Source: Acinetobacter towneri (GTDB lineage Bacteria > Pseudomonadota > Gammaproteobacteria > Pseudomonadales > Moraxellaceae). From it: DNA of 43,267 nt. The stretch lies in contig NZ_MKQS01000019.1 in assembly GCF_001758345.1 (NCBI RefSeq), positions 1-43,267 of the forward strand, written 5' to 3'. The notes beneath the pieces are model-generated. The model was not told the origin of the DNA, did no database searches, and worked only from the letters and a program-made list of their open reading frames with translations. The translations under genes were made by a program, and so were the position numbers. This document shows, in pieces, positions 8,014-16,172 of the stretch. Each line of letters begins with the position of its first letter. Positions within the stretch are counted from its first letter, which is position 1.

Positions 8014-9300
8014 TCATTCAGGATTTAACTTCTTTTTTAAAATCGGTTCGGGTGGCTCAGACATTCCTACATCATAACTGATCACGCAATTACGTCCGCT
8101 TTGTTTGGCTTGGTAAAGTGCGAGGTCGGCTTCCTTAATCAACAGTTGTAAGTCAGTTTGTTGTGGTTTTAAACTCGATACACCAATCGACACGGTGAAA
8201 TTAAAGCACTTATTGCCTATACATATTTGATGCTGTGCAATTTTTTGTCTTAAACGCTCAGAAATCATCATTGCTTCATCTAAACTGGTTTCGCTGAGCA
8301 GAGCAATAAACTCTTCGCCACCAAAGCGTGCCAAAATATCTTTACGACGCATTTCTTTACGTGCAATTTCAGCAATATTTTGCAGCACCCGATCTCCAAC
8401 ATCATGCCCATAGGTATCATTAATATGTTTAAAGAAATCTACATCAAACATCAATAAACAGCTCGAATTCGATTTAGGCCATTTGTGAATTTTATGTTCC
8501 GCCATGTGCACAAATTGCCGACGGTTATTCAGTTGTGTCAGTTCATCGGTATGGGCTAAGGCTTGCAGGGTATGGAAATTCCAGTCATCCAGCAAACTGC
8601 GTAAAAAGTGGTGACGCGCATTGAGGGTATTGCTCCAGCTAATATACAAACTGAGTAGCCACATGGGGATATAGACCACCATAAAAATGAGTGCATCTTG
8701 TAGGGTTGTTAAGGAGACAGCACTTAGAAAAATCAGCACACTCATGAGCAATGAGTTATACAGTGCAGGTCGGAAACGTACCTGAATACACAGATTGGCC
8801 ATCACCACAAAAATAACCGCAGCATAAAGATAGTAGCCGACCCATGGACTGTGTGATTGCGACAAAATATAAAACCAGACACCGCAACACAGTGTGGCGC
8901 TGATGGGTAAGATTAAATCTAAAAGCTGAATGTCTTTGACATATTTAAAACAAAAATAATTACCTACCAATGCAAGAGTTACGGCAAACACACGAATAAT
9001 GCCTGAAAGCAGACTGACGTCTGGAATCACAAAATAATCGACAAAGAAATACAGTAAGAAAACCATTTGCCCAATGTAATTGACCTGACGTAAATAACGA
9101 CGTTGATGTAAATATTGGTATTGGTCAAAGTGGGCTTCAAATTTTGGTGGGAGAGGCGCAGTCGGATGCTGCAATGCTGTTTCAATTGCCTGTCGGTTTT
9201 CCAGATCGCATTCAGTCACTTTTAATAATTTAGCTGAAGCTTCTTGGTCGCTTAAAACTTTCGAATGAAACTGTTGCCCCATTCGAGCTTTCACAGACAT
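8014..9300 (-). CDS. Membrane diguanylate cyclase (GGDEF domain)
   Basis: A 428-aa protein predicted to make cyclic-di-GMP from two GTP. The N-terminal cytoplasmic segment (1-85) is followed by about six closely spaced transmembrane helices (about 90-245) that look like a MASE-type membrane sensor. The C-terminal GGDEF domain starts near HTDELTQLNNRR. The active site is GGEEF at 327-331, and an inhibitory-site RxxD (RRKD) lies the usual five residues before it, so product inhibition is expected. No EAL domain is present. ATG 9300 is preferred to an upstream alternative at 9324. It is convergent with guaA and stands alone. Confidence 0.87.
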   Translation of the reverse strand: MSVKARMGQQFHSKVLSDQEASAKLLKVTECDLENRQAIETALQHPTAPLPPKFEAHFDQYQYLHQRRYLRQVNYIGQMVFLLYFFVDYFVIPDVSLLSGIIRVFAVTLALVGNYFCFKYVKDIQLLDLILPISATLCCGVWFYILSQSHSPWVGYYLYAAVIFVVMANLCIQVRFRPALYNSLLMSVLIFLSAVSLTTLQDALIFMVVYIPMWLLSLYISWSNTLNARHHFLRSLLDDWNFHTLQALAHTDELTQLNNRRQFVHMAEHKIHKWPKSNSSCLLMFDVDFFKHINDTYGHDVGDRVLQNIAEIARKEMRRKDILARFGGEEFIALLSETSLDEAMMISERLRQKIAQHQICIGNKCFNFTVSIGVSSLKPQQTDLQLLIKEADLALYQAKQSGRNCVISYDVGMSEPPEPILKKKLNPE

Positions 9301-9537
9301 TACGATATTTACCCAAAATAACAACTTGCACCCAAATTATGCCCAAAATGTTGAAAAATTGACCTCCCTAAATTTGGGTATTTTCTGCATTTTTTTAAAT
9401 TATTGGTCAAAACTGACAATTCAGTCATCTATTTGATTAGCACGTACTTGTGCAACAAATAGGGTCTTGCTCTTGAGTATCAATTTAGCGTATTTAATAG
9501 TAAAAGAATCAAAAGCTTTAGCTTTAAGGAGCACAGG

Positions 9538-10485
9538 ATGAGCAATAGCAACTATACCGAGCTCTCCAATTCAGACGATTGCGACAAGTACGTAAAGCAA
9601 TTTATACAGGAATATCCGCTGCGTAATGCTGAAATTGGACAGGGGACTTTAATTAAACGTGCCCTACCGAGTCGACATAAACGCATGATTGGCGCATGGT
9701 GTTTTCTAGATCATGCAGGCCCTGTGAGTTTTCCGCAAGGTGAAGGTTTAGATATTGGTCCACATCCACATATTGGTTTGCAAACTTTTACTTGGATGAT
9801 TGAAGGGACAATCATGCACACCGATAGTTTGGGCACCAAGCAGCTGATTCGTCCGAAACAGGTCAATTTAATGACCGCAGGTTATGGCATTTCGCATACC
9901 GAAGTTGCACCTGAAACTGAAACCCATATGCATACTGCTCAGTTGTGGATTGCATTACCTGATGATCAGCGCAATATGGCACCGCGCTTTGACCATTACC
10001 CTGACTTGCCTGTGGTACACCAAGATGGTTTGGAATTTACTATTTTGGTGGGTGAATTTTTAAAAACGACATCACCTGTACGCGTGCATAGTGACTTGCT
10101 CGGGGTGGATATTAGCGCAAGCACATCGAGTAAAACCCGTTTAGCACTCAATCCTAAATTTGAATATGGTTTGATGATGTTAGCCGGAACAGCAACATTG
10201 CATGGGCATGAACTGACCGATGAAAATATGTTACTGCTTGAACCTGGGCTGACTGAAATTGAATTGCATGTGCATGCAGGTGCACGGCTATTACTTTTAG
10301 GTGGTTTGCCGTTTGAATCGCCCATTTTGTTATGGTGGAATTTGGTCGGAAGAACCCATGAAGAATTAGAACTGGCTCGGGAGCAGTGGGTCAATCAAGA
10401 TCCGCGTTTTGGTTCAATTCCAGATTATGACGGACCACGTTTAGAAGCACCGACTTTTCCCGCAAGAATTCGGGCATCGAGTTGA
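9538..10485 (+). CDS. Pirin family protein
   Basis: A 315-aa bicupin of the pirin family. The metal-binding set of the N-terminal cupin is complete: H76 and H78 in GPHPHIG, H120 and E122 in GISHTE. Bacterial pirins are non-haem iron proteins; some act as quercetin 2,3-dioxygenases and others bind metabolic enzymes, and the substrate here is unknown. The start is well supported by AAGGAG 9 bp before the ATG. A second pirin lies at 38071 and has clearly different sequence outside the cupin motifs. The stop codon at 10483-10485 coincides with the right end of an IS605-type element, so the last residues may have been changed by that insertion. Confidence 0.87.
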   Translation: MSNSNYTELSNSDDCDKYVKQFIQEYPLRNAEIGQGTLIKRALPSRHKRMIGAWCFLDHAGPVSFPQGEGLDIGPHPHIGLQTFTWMIEGTIMHTDSLGTKQLIRPKQVNLMTAGYGISHTEVAPETETHMHTAQLWIALPDDQRNMAPRFDHYPDLPVVHQDGLEFTILVGEFLKTTSPVRVHSDLLGVDISASTSSKTRLALNPKFEYGLMMLAGTATLHGHELTDENMLLLEPGLTEIELHVHAGARLLLLGGLPFESPILLWWNLVGRTHEELELAREQWVNQDPRFGSIPDYDGPRLEAPTFPARIRASS

Positions 10486-10640
10486 CATACTCCCCGACCT
10501 AAAGGACGGAGATTCCTACTGCTAGACGCTCATGTCCGAGCGCAAGAATATTCAGTGCGGAATTTACATCCCGATCATGGAGCGTACCGCACTCCACACA
10601 CTGCCATTCTCTTATTCCAAGTCCTGCTCTACCTTTCGGA
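10486..10640 (-). ncRNA. Putative omega RNA (reRNA) overlapping the tnpB 3' end
   Basis: TnpB guide RNAs are processed from the 3' end of the tnpB transcript through the right end, with the guide taken from flanking DNA. By that rule the scaffold here would cover roughly the last 100-150 bases of tnpB plus the right-end hairpin, and the guide would be complementary-strand pirin sequence just below 10486. Placement is by family analogy; the 5' limit is a guess. Confidence 0.3.
10490..10511 (-). repeat. Right-end hairpin of the IS605-family element, containing the tnpB stop codon
   Basis: On the minus strand CTCCGTCC and GGTCGGGGAG pair around TTTA with a small bulge. The tnpB stop codon TAG (10499-10501) overlaps the loop. 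In IS605 elements this segment is both the transposition end and the 3' scaffold part of the guide RNA. Confidence 0.65.
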
Positions 10641-11557
10641 CTACTATAGCGTGAGCCACAGCACGAGCAAGTCTGGGTGGTATAGGCTTCATTGACCTCT
10701 TCATACCATACCCCTGCGTTCTCGCATTTATACTTGAGCATGGTTTTTAGCGCAGAAAACCCTGTATCCAAAACAGACTTTGCCATCTTGGTTTTTACAA
10801 GTTTTTTTGCACTCAAGTCACCTACAACAATCAGTGCATTGTCTTTGACAAGCATAGTGCTTGCCTTATGCAAATGATCTTTACGACAGTTTGCAATCTT
10901 AGCGTGTAATGCACGTACACGCTTTTTATTTTTTGCTCGTTGAGCAGCAGCTAATTTCTGTTCGTACTTGCGATAGAACTTAGGATTTGAAATGACTGTA
11001 CCATCAGAACAGGTAGCAATATCTTTTAAACCTAGATCAATACCTATGGCTTTGCTTGACGTTGGCTTAGCTTGCTTTGGTGAATCTATAACAAGACAAA
11101 CATACCAACGTCCACGACTATCTTCTACGAATGAGCCTGTTTTGATATTGTATTTACTTAATCCGTAACTATCCCATAGTTTAAATTGATGTTTACCATA
11201 TTGAACATAGCCATCAGCATATTTGATTGCAACCTTTTTAAACGGTATCCAACCTAATGAACGTCTAGCTGATTTTTTATTACTGACACGCCATTTTAGT
11301 TTTGCTTTTTTGAATTGCTTGCGTCTTGTGACCAATTCTTCTGTCACTGCCTGAATAGTTTGACTGTGCAAGTTGCATTCTTTCGATGTGCCTTTGGTGT
11401 ATTTTGCAATATCGTATGCTGAAAAGAATTGTTGTTTTCTTTGAAGATGTTTAAAACACAAATCATTGACATAATTCCAGACAAAATTTACTTCGGATGC
11501 TAACTGATTTAGCACCTTGCAATGTTTGTCTTTTATGCGTAATTTGAGTGTCTTCAT
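10499..11557 (-). CDS. tnpB: TnpB, IS605-family RNA-guided nuclease with an atypical RuvC-II site
   Basis: A 352-aa TnpB. TnpB proteins cut DNA under guidance of an RNA from the element's right end and favour element retention. RuvC-I aspartate is D174 in GIDLGLKD, and RuvC-III is HDRDVNSALNI (D330). The zinc ribbon cysteines are C297, C300, C320 and C323. The canonical RuvC-II glutamate (usually V-E-D-L) is replaced by glycine in VVGDLSAKKL (G246, D247). A glutamate sits instead at E290 in EVNEAYTTQTCS, where many relatives have proline or lysine. This may be a rearranged rather than a dead site. The N-terminal domain begins directly with MKTLKLRIKDK and seems full length. No tnpA is adjacent. 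Confidence 0.88.
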   Translation of the reverse strand: MKTLKLRIKDKHCKVLNQLASEVNFVWNYVNDLCFKHLQRKQQFFSAYDIAKYTKGTSKECNLHSQTIQAVTEELVTRRKQFKKAKLKWRVSNKKSARRSLGWIPFKKVAIKYADGYVQYGKHQFKLWDSYGLSKYNIKTGSFVEDSRGRWYVCLVIDSPKQAKPTSSKAIGIDLGLKDIATCSDGTVISNPKFYRKYEQKLAAAQRAKNKKRVRALHAKIANCRKDHLHKASTMLVKDNALIVVGDLSAKKLVKTKMAKSVLDTGFSALKTMLKYKCENAGVWYEEVNEAYTTQTCSCCGSRYSSPKGRAGLGIREWQCVECGTLHDRDVNSALNILALGHERLAVGISVL

Positions 11558-11656
11558 CCAATTATTTTAACAATATTTTTCTTAATAGTGACTATAGTAC
11601 AAGTATTTAAAAAGACATTTCGTGTCGTTAATATGGTTTACTCCAGTCGCTTATAT

Positions 11657-11676
11657 CCTCGTGCTGAACCACGAGG
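11657..11676 (-). repeat. Left-end hairpin of the IS605-family element
   Basis: CCTCGTG (11657-11663) and CACGAGG (11670-11676) form a perfect 7-bp stem with loop CTGAAC, about 100 bp upstream of the tnpB start. This is the usual subterminal hairpin position for the left end. Confidence 0.6.
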
Positions 11677-11690
11677 TTTTACGCTCCAGT

Positions 11691-12128
11691 GGATAAATTT
11701 TAGTAAAGTAGTTTGAAAGAGGGAAAGCAGCTGACAAAGATTGGAAAAGTACAGCTACACAGTTTAGAGACAGCCTAGCAAAGTCAACTACTGTAAAGCG
11801 GACAGCATCAATTTATTGTGGATGGGCCTGAGTCTTTGGGTGATCCTGATATAGGTCCCGCTGCTATGATTTGCTTTGTAGAGCTCTACTCACCTGCACT
11901 ATGATTACCTTGCGTATGTAATCACAGCATAAGAGATTAGATGTTAGCAAATTTCAAGTTGAGGCTCATTTACGCAGTATGGAGACTCGTACTGAGTTTG
12001 GTTAAACATAGGTTGAATCCATCTCTTACAAATAGCCCTCTAGGACAGATCTTTTTTTATAATGTTGATTCAAATATAAGCGTACAATCACTCAAAAACA
12101 TAGGCAATAAAACAAAATAGGACGTTTT
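11691..12128. other. Gene-free 430-bp stretch with possible decayed coding fragments
   Basis: No full gene is visible. Two short plus-strand frames look protein-like but have no start signals. One at 11712-11831 contains KDWKSTATQFRDSLAKSTT. The other, at 11797-11904 in another frame, contains FIVDGPESLGDPDIGPAAM. They could be pieces of a gene broken by frameshifts beside the IS605 element. I do not recognise the family. The last 100 bp before 12129 probably hold the promoter of the glutathione transferase gene. Confidence 0.4.
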
Positions 12129-12776
12129 ATGATTACTTTACACCACCTTGATCAATCCCGCTCTTTCCGCATTTTGTGGGCCCTTGAAGAGCTGGGCTTA
12201 GACTATGATATCAAGTTTTATCACCGTCAGCCCAATTTTAGTGCGCCCGATGAATTGAAGCTGATTCACCCATTGGGTAAAGCGCCAATTTTAACTGATG
12301 CAGAGCAGACCATTGCAGAATCTGCAGTAATTTTGGAATACTTGCAGCAGCATTATGATTTGCAAGCGCAGTTTCAACCGCAGCAGACTTCTGCACAGCA
12401 AGCCTATCAATACTGGATGCATTATGCCGAAGGTTCATTGATGCCATTGTTAGTAATGCAGTTGGTATTGACCAAAGTGCCACAGCAAGTGCCATGGTTA
12501 GTTCGACCAGTGGCAAACAAAATTAGTGCAGGTATTAAAGCAGGATTTATTCAACCTCGTTTAAAAGATCATATTGCCTATTTGGAAGCTTATTTGTCCG
12601 AACATGATTATTTTGCAGGCAATTTTTCTTTTGCTGATATTCAAATGAGTTTCCCGCTTCAGGCACTGCAAAGTCGTACAGGGCACCGTTATCCAAAGAT
12701 TGCGGCTTATTTGGCACGTGTAGAACAGCGTCCTGCATTTCAATCTGCACGCGAACGTGAGCAGCAATTATTGTAA
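12129..12776 (+). CDS. Glutathione S-transferase family protein
   Basis: A 215-aa cytoplasmic protein with an N-terminal thioredoxin-fold GST domain (about 1-80). S10 in LDQSRSFRILWALEEL is the likely catalytic or glutathione-activating residue. The cis-proline is in LGKAPILTD and the glutathione-binding E-S pair is in TIAESAVILEYL. The helical C-terminal domain (about 90-205) includes FSFADIQMSFPLQA, matching the family's N-capping box region, and ends with the usual YLARVEQRPAFQSA. GSTs conjugate glutathione to electrophiles or act as peroxidases; the specific substrate is unknown. The gene ends about 45 bp before a shared terminator and converges with ftsN. Confidence 0.88.
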   Translation: MITLHHLDQSRSFRILWALEELGLDYDIKFYHRQPNFSAPDELKLIHPLGKAPILTDAEQTIAESAVILEYLQQHYDLQAQFQPQQTSAQQAYQYWMHYAEGSLMPLLVMQLVLTKVPQQVPWLVRPVANKISAGIKAGFIQPRLKDHIAYLEAYLSEHDYFAGNFSFADIQMSFPLQALQSRTGHRYPKIAAYLARVEQRPAFQSAREREQQLL

Positions 12777-12820
12777 CAACACTCGTGATGTTTCTTATGC
12801 GTATAAGATTCCGTTCCTTT

Positions 12821-12846
12821 AAAAAAGATGCCGTGGCATCTTTTTT
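12821..12846. terminator. Bidirectional terminator between the GST gene and ftsN
   Basis: AAAAAAGATGCC pairs with GGCATCTTTTTT around GT, giving a T-run on both strands between two convergent genes. Confidence 0.85.
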
Positions 12847-12880
12847 AAGTGATTTTAATCTATTGATAACCTCACCAGGC

Positions 12881-13489
12881 TTAGCGTTTCACTACAATCG
12901 AATCAATGCCACTATGCTGCAGAGTCTGCTGGGCAATCACTGCCGCTTCTGCTGAGTCATAAGGCCCTGAAATCACACGATACCATGTTTCGCCGCCGTC
13001 GGTACTTTTCACTACATCAGCAGATAAACCATTCAAAATAATTTCAGCACGACGTGCATCGGCAGCATCTGGATCGGTATAACTGCGTACTTGCAAAATA
13101 TAGCTGGCTTTGACCACAGGAGCAGGCATTTCGGTTAAACCGACATCGGCTTCACTGGCAGCTGTTGCTTCTACCGCAGCAGGTGCTTCAACAATAACTA
13201 CGCTATTTTGTTGCTGTGTTTCAGGAACCGCTTGCTCAGGAATAGGCGTGACCTGTTGCTGTGGTAGCAAATCATAAAAACGATAGTCTTTATTGGTATC
13301 TTCTTGATAATGCTCTGAACTGATTTGACCTTTAGGTTGCACAGGTGCCCACGGTCTCCAAAGCATTAAACCCACCGCAAAACACAACAGTACTAAAACG
13401 ACCACGAGCGTGCCTAACCACGCAGGAATCAGTGGTTTTTTGGGCTTATTGGGGCGCTCAGATACACCGCGTTGCGTTTTTCCAAACAC
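12881..13489 (-). CDS. ftsN: SPOR-domain cell division protein, FtsN-like
   Basis: A 202-aa single-pass inner-membrane protein. It has a short basic cytoplasmic tail (1-24), one transmembrane helix (about 25-43), a low-complexity periplasmic linker rich in Q, A, E and P (about 50-125), and a C-terminal SPOR domain (about 128-202, SYILQVRSYTDPDAADARR to DSIVVKR) that binds denuded peptidoglycan at the septum. FtsN triggers septal wall synthesis through FtsA and FtsQLB. In Pseudomonas a SPOR/FtsN gene also lies next to argS, which supports the name. It is shorter than E. coli FtsN (319) because of the linker. The start is GTG 13489 with AAAGAGG upstream. Confidence 0.8.
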   Translation of the reverse strand: MFGKTQRGVSERPNKPKKPLIPAWLGTLVVVLVLLCFAVGLMLWRPWAPVQPKGQISSEHYQEDTNKDYRFYDLLPQQQVTPIPEQAVPETQQQNSVVIVEAPAAVEATAASEADVGLTEMPAPVVKASYILQVRSYTDPDAADARRAEIILNGLSADVVKSTDGGETWYRVISGPYDSAEAAVIAQQTLQHSGIDSIVVKR

Positions 13490-13546
13490 GAGGAAACCTC
13501 TTTATTGTCATCAATAGCAGAAACTTATTTTGGGTCACTTTATTTT

Positions 13547-13657
13547 GTATGTTGCCTGAATAAATTTAAGCAACATACGATCAAGATAAAGAATCGCTTT
13601 GCAAAGTTCAAGCATTGCAAAGCGAGAAACACATCAGTGTTGAGATCACGATCTCAA
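13547..13657. repeat. Three consecutive inverted repeats between argS and ftsN
   Basis: First, GTATGTTGC (13547-13555) pairs with GCAACATAC (13570-13578). Second, TCGCTTTGCAA (13594-13604) pairs with TTGCAAAGCGA (13615-13625), an 11-bp perfect stem with a 10-nt loop. Third, TTGAGAT and ATCTCAA flank CACG (13640-13657). No T-run follows any of them on either strand, so they do not look like intrinsic terminators. They occupy most of the 214-bp gap between two genes on the same strand. Confidence 0.65.
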
Positions 13658-13703
13658 GCATTAATTTTCAGTCTTGCGACCCCTCAACGCGTTGCTCAGT
13701 GAA

Positions 13704-15494
13704 TTACATCGTTTCAGGTGCAGAAACACCCAATAACTCTAAGCCATTGCGCAAGACTTGTTGCACGTTAACTGAAAGCAATAAACGCGCCTGAGTCAAG
13801 GCTGTATCATCATTCAGCACTTTATGCTCGTTGTACCAACCATGGAACAAGGCAGCTAATTCTTTCAAGTAGTTACCTACCTGATGCGGTTCGTGGCTGT
13901 TGGCAGCACGCACTAAAATTTCAGGGTAGGCTGCCAATTTGGCTAAAATTTCAGTTTCAGCATCTAGCTCAAGTTTTGCAGCAAATTGACGTGCCTCGGC
14001 AGCATCAAAATTGAGCTGTAATGCTGTCGCTTTTTCGAGCATACGACAAATACGCGCATGTGCATATTGAATATAGTACACCGCATTGTCTTTACTTTGC
14101 GAAACGGCTAAGTCTAGGTCAAAGTCAATATGTTGTTCAGATTTACGCATCACATAATAGAAACGCGCAGCATCATTCCCCACTTCTTTACGCAAGTCGC
14201 GTAAGGTCACGTATTGACCCGAGCGAGATGACATTTGCACCATTTCACCGCCACGCCATAGGCTCACAAACTGCACCAACAGCACGATGAGTTTTTTCGA
14301 GTCATAGCCGAGCGCGTCAATCGCCGCTTTTACACGTGAAATATAACCGTGGTGATCTGACCCCCAAATATCAATTAGGTCCGTATAGCCACGTTGTAAT
14401 TTATTTAGGTGATAAGCAATGTCTGAAGCAAAGTAAGTGGTTTGACCATTACGGCGTTTCACTACACGGTCTTTTTCATCGCCAAATTCAGTTGATTTAA
14501 ACCAGATATTGCCGTCTTGTTCATACAGATAACCACGTTGATCTAGGGTTTGTAGGGCTTCATCAATTTTTTCAGTCAATGATGCTTCACTAAACCATTG
14601 ATTAAAGGTCACGCCAAATTCGCCCAAGTCATCTTTAATGTCGGCCAAAATTGCGTTCAAGGCCGCTTGGTGGAATACGCGATAGTCATTGCCCAAAAGG
14701 TTTTGTGAATTGAAGATCAAACCATCAATGTGTTTTTCTTTATCGCCCGATAGCACTACTTTGTTGCCATCGGCATCGGGTTCTGCCGCATATTGCACAT
14801 CTTCAGGTACATTGTGATATACATCTGCAACAGGGCGAACGTGGCGTTCACCATCTTGTTTTAAAATGCTTTGTGCAATGTCTTTGACATAGTCACCTTG
14901 ATACGCATTTTTCGGGAAAACTAGAGTTTGTCCAGCCAGTTCCAAATAACGTAAATAAGTCGAAGTCGCCAAAATATCCATTTGACGGCCTGCGTCGTTG
15001 ACATAGTATTCACGCTCAACTTTGGCACCTGTCGCTTCAAGTAAGTTAGCAACGGTCATGCCATAAGCCGCACCACGACCATGTCCTACGTGCAGGCTTG
15101 AAGTTGGGTTGGCAGAAACGAATTCGACCTGAATACGTTTTTGCGCATTGATTTGGCTGCGACCAAAATTTTGTTGTTGTGCTTGAATTTGATCTAAAAC
15201 GCTAAAACGTTGATCGGCATTTAAAAAGAAGTTAATAAAACCTGGTCCTGCAATTTCTGCTTTGCTGATATCTGCCACTTCAGGCAGAGCAGCAAGAATT
15301 TTTTCGGCTAAATCGCGCGGCTTCATACCCGCAGCTTTAGAGGCAATCATGGCAATATTCGATGCGAAATCGCCGTGGCTGCGGTCTTTGGTACGAGTTA
15401 AATTACTCGTATTGTTCCAGTCAGATGGGAGTACACCTTCAGCTTGAAGGGATTGCACTGCATGCTCGAGCGCTGCTTGTATTGCCGTATTCAT
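13704..15494 (-). CDS. argS: Arginyl-tRNA synthetase
   Basis: A 596-aa class I aminoacyl-tRNA synthetase that charges tRNA-Arg in the cytoplasm. The N-terminal Arg-tRNA-synthetase additional domain (about 1-95) contains the conserved SHGDFASNIAM. The HIGH motif appears as HVGHGRG at 135-141 within SANPTSSLHVGHGRGAAYG. The KMSKS-equivalent is the MSSRSGQYVTLRDL segment, normal for bacterial ArgRS. The C-terminal anticodon-binding helical bundle ends with the usual GVSAPETM. The frame is open to 15539, but ATG 15494 (MNTAIQ) begins the conserved protein. The ftsN-like gene lies 214 bp downstream on the same strand. Confidence 0.96.
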   Translation of the reverse strand: MNTAIQAALEHAVQSLQAEGVLPSDWNNTSNLTRTKDRSHGDFASNIAMIASKAAGMKPRDLAEKILAALPEVADISKAEIAGPGFINFFLNADQRFSVLDQIQAQQQNFGRSQINAQKRIQVEFVSANPTSSLHVGHGRGAAYGMTVANLLEATGAKVEREYYVNDAGRQMDILATSTYLRYLELAGQTLVFPKNAYQGDYVKDIAQSILKQDGERHVRPVADVYHNVPEDVQYAAEPDADGNKVVLSGDKEKHIDGLIFNSQNLLGNDYRVFHQAALNAILADIKDDLGEFGVTFNQWFSEASLTEKIDEALQTLDQRGYLYEQDGNIWFKSTEFGDEKDRVVKRRNGQTTYFASDIAYHLNKLQRGYTDLIDIWGSDHHGYISRVKAAIDALGYDSKKLIVLLVQFVSLWRGGEMVQMSSRSGQYVTLRDLRKEVGNDAARFYYVMRKSEQHIDFDLDLAVSQSKDNAVYYIQYAHARICRMLEKATALQLNFDAAEARQFAAKLELDAETEILAKLAAYPEILVRAANSHEPHQVGNYLKELAALFHGWYNEHKVLNDDTALTQARLLLSVNVQQVLRNGLELLGVSAPETM

Positions 15495-15689
15495 ATTGAG
15501 TCGAAAAATAGATGTGCAGAAAAACGCTAAATATAGCAAATTTCAAGGGCTTTAGGGGAATGCAATTGTATGCTTTATCGAATTTTGCGGTGGGTGGATC
15601 TAAAGCAATACATTGCCTGAAAAATCATCCTTTCTCTAAGCAATTCATGGCATAGTATCCGCCAATAACGTCAGGCAAAAGGCGATGGC

Positions 15690-15971
15690 ATGAAACAACG
15701 TGCAATGATTTTTGGCAATGTACCCAAGTTACCTATGAAATGGGCCACCGTGGTGATTCCTTTCTTTTTATCGTGTTTGATGAGTGGCATCATTTCCTTT
15801 ATCAATATGATTCGTAATTTAGGCTGGATTGATGGTTTTTTTGCACTCTGGTTCAATAACTGGATGATTTCTTGGGCTTTTGCTTTTCCAGTGGTGCTGT
15901 TTGTTTTGCCAATGGTACGTAAATTCACTAGCCTGATTGTCGATATGTCACCTTTACAGCCACCGAAATAA
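15690..15971 (+). CDS. DUF2798 family small membrane protein
   Basis: A 93-aa protein with two transmembrane helices (about 20-42 and 55-77). It matches DUF2798 in its KLPMKWATVVIPFFLSCLMS opening, the central N-x-G-W-I-D-G-F segment and the WAFAFPVVLFVLPMVRKFT second helix. Members are widespread in gammaproteobacteria and their function is unknown. A purine-rich AAAAGGCGATGG precedes ATG 15690. An antisense frame over the same bases lacks family features. It stands alone, divergent from argS. Confidence 0.75.
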   Translation: MKQRAMIFGNVPKLPMKWATVVIPFFLSCLMSGIISFINMIRNLGWIDGFFALWFNNWMISWAFAFPVVLFVLPMVRKFTSLIVDMSPLQPPK

Positions 15972-16077
15972 TCGTGATCTGTTCTCTGTTTAGGTTGATT
16001 CAAAGAACGTCGTACTCAAAAACATACGGTTATCAGAAATAAAAATCATTCAGATTTGGTTATCAAACTTCTAAATG

Positions 16078-16099
16078 CCTCCTTTACTGCAAAAGGAGC
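16078..16099 (+). promoter_or_regulatory. Hairpin in the maeA leader region
   Basis: CTCCTTT pairs with AAAAGGAG around TACTGC, about 75 bp upstream of maeA. There is no T-run. It may be a leader structure or a chance palindrome. Confidence 0.25.
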
Positions 16100-16172
16100 T
16101 AAGCTAGTCAGATGTCTGATGGCGTATCTCAATCCATGCGCCATTCGCAACTGATTTAGAATGAGATGAACA

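Larger units (their letters stand above)
10486..11690 (-). mobile_element. IS605-family element carrying tnpB only (IS1341 type)
   Basis: The minus-strand element has one gene, tnpB. The right end (10486-10511) carries a hairpin of the common CTCCGTCCTTTAGG...GGGGAG kind and ends near GTATGTCAA at about 10482-10490. The left end carries a perfect 7-bp stem CCTCGTG/CACGAGG (11657-11663, 11670-11676) flanked by two copies of CTCCAG (11641-11646, 11684-11689). There is no Y1 transposase gene, so the element would need TnpA in trans. The exact left boundary is uncertain by about 20 bp. Confidence 0.7.

Noticed and set aside
15671-16003. Minus-strand frame of 110 codons opposite the DUF2798 gene
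   Set aside because: The plus-strand frame has family features, membrane helices and a ribosome binding site; the antisense frame has none.
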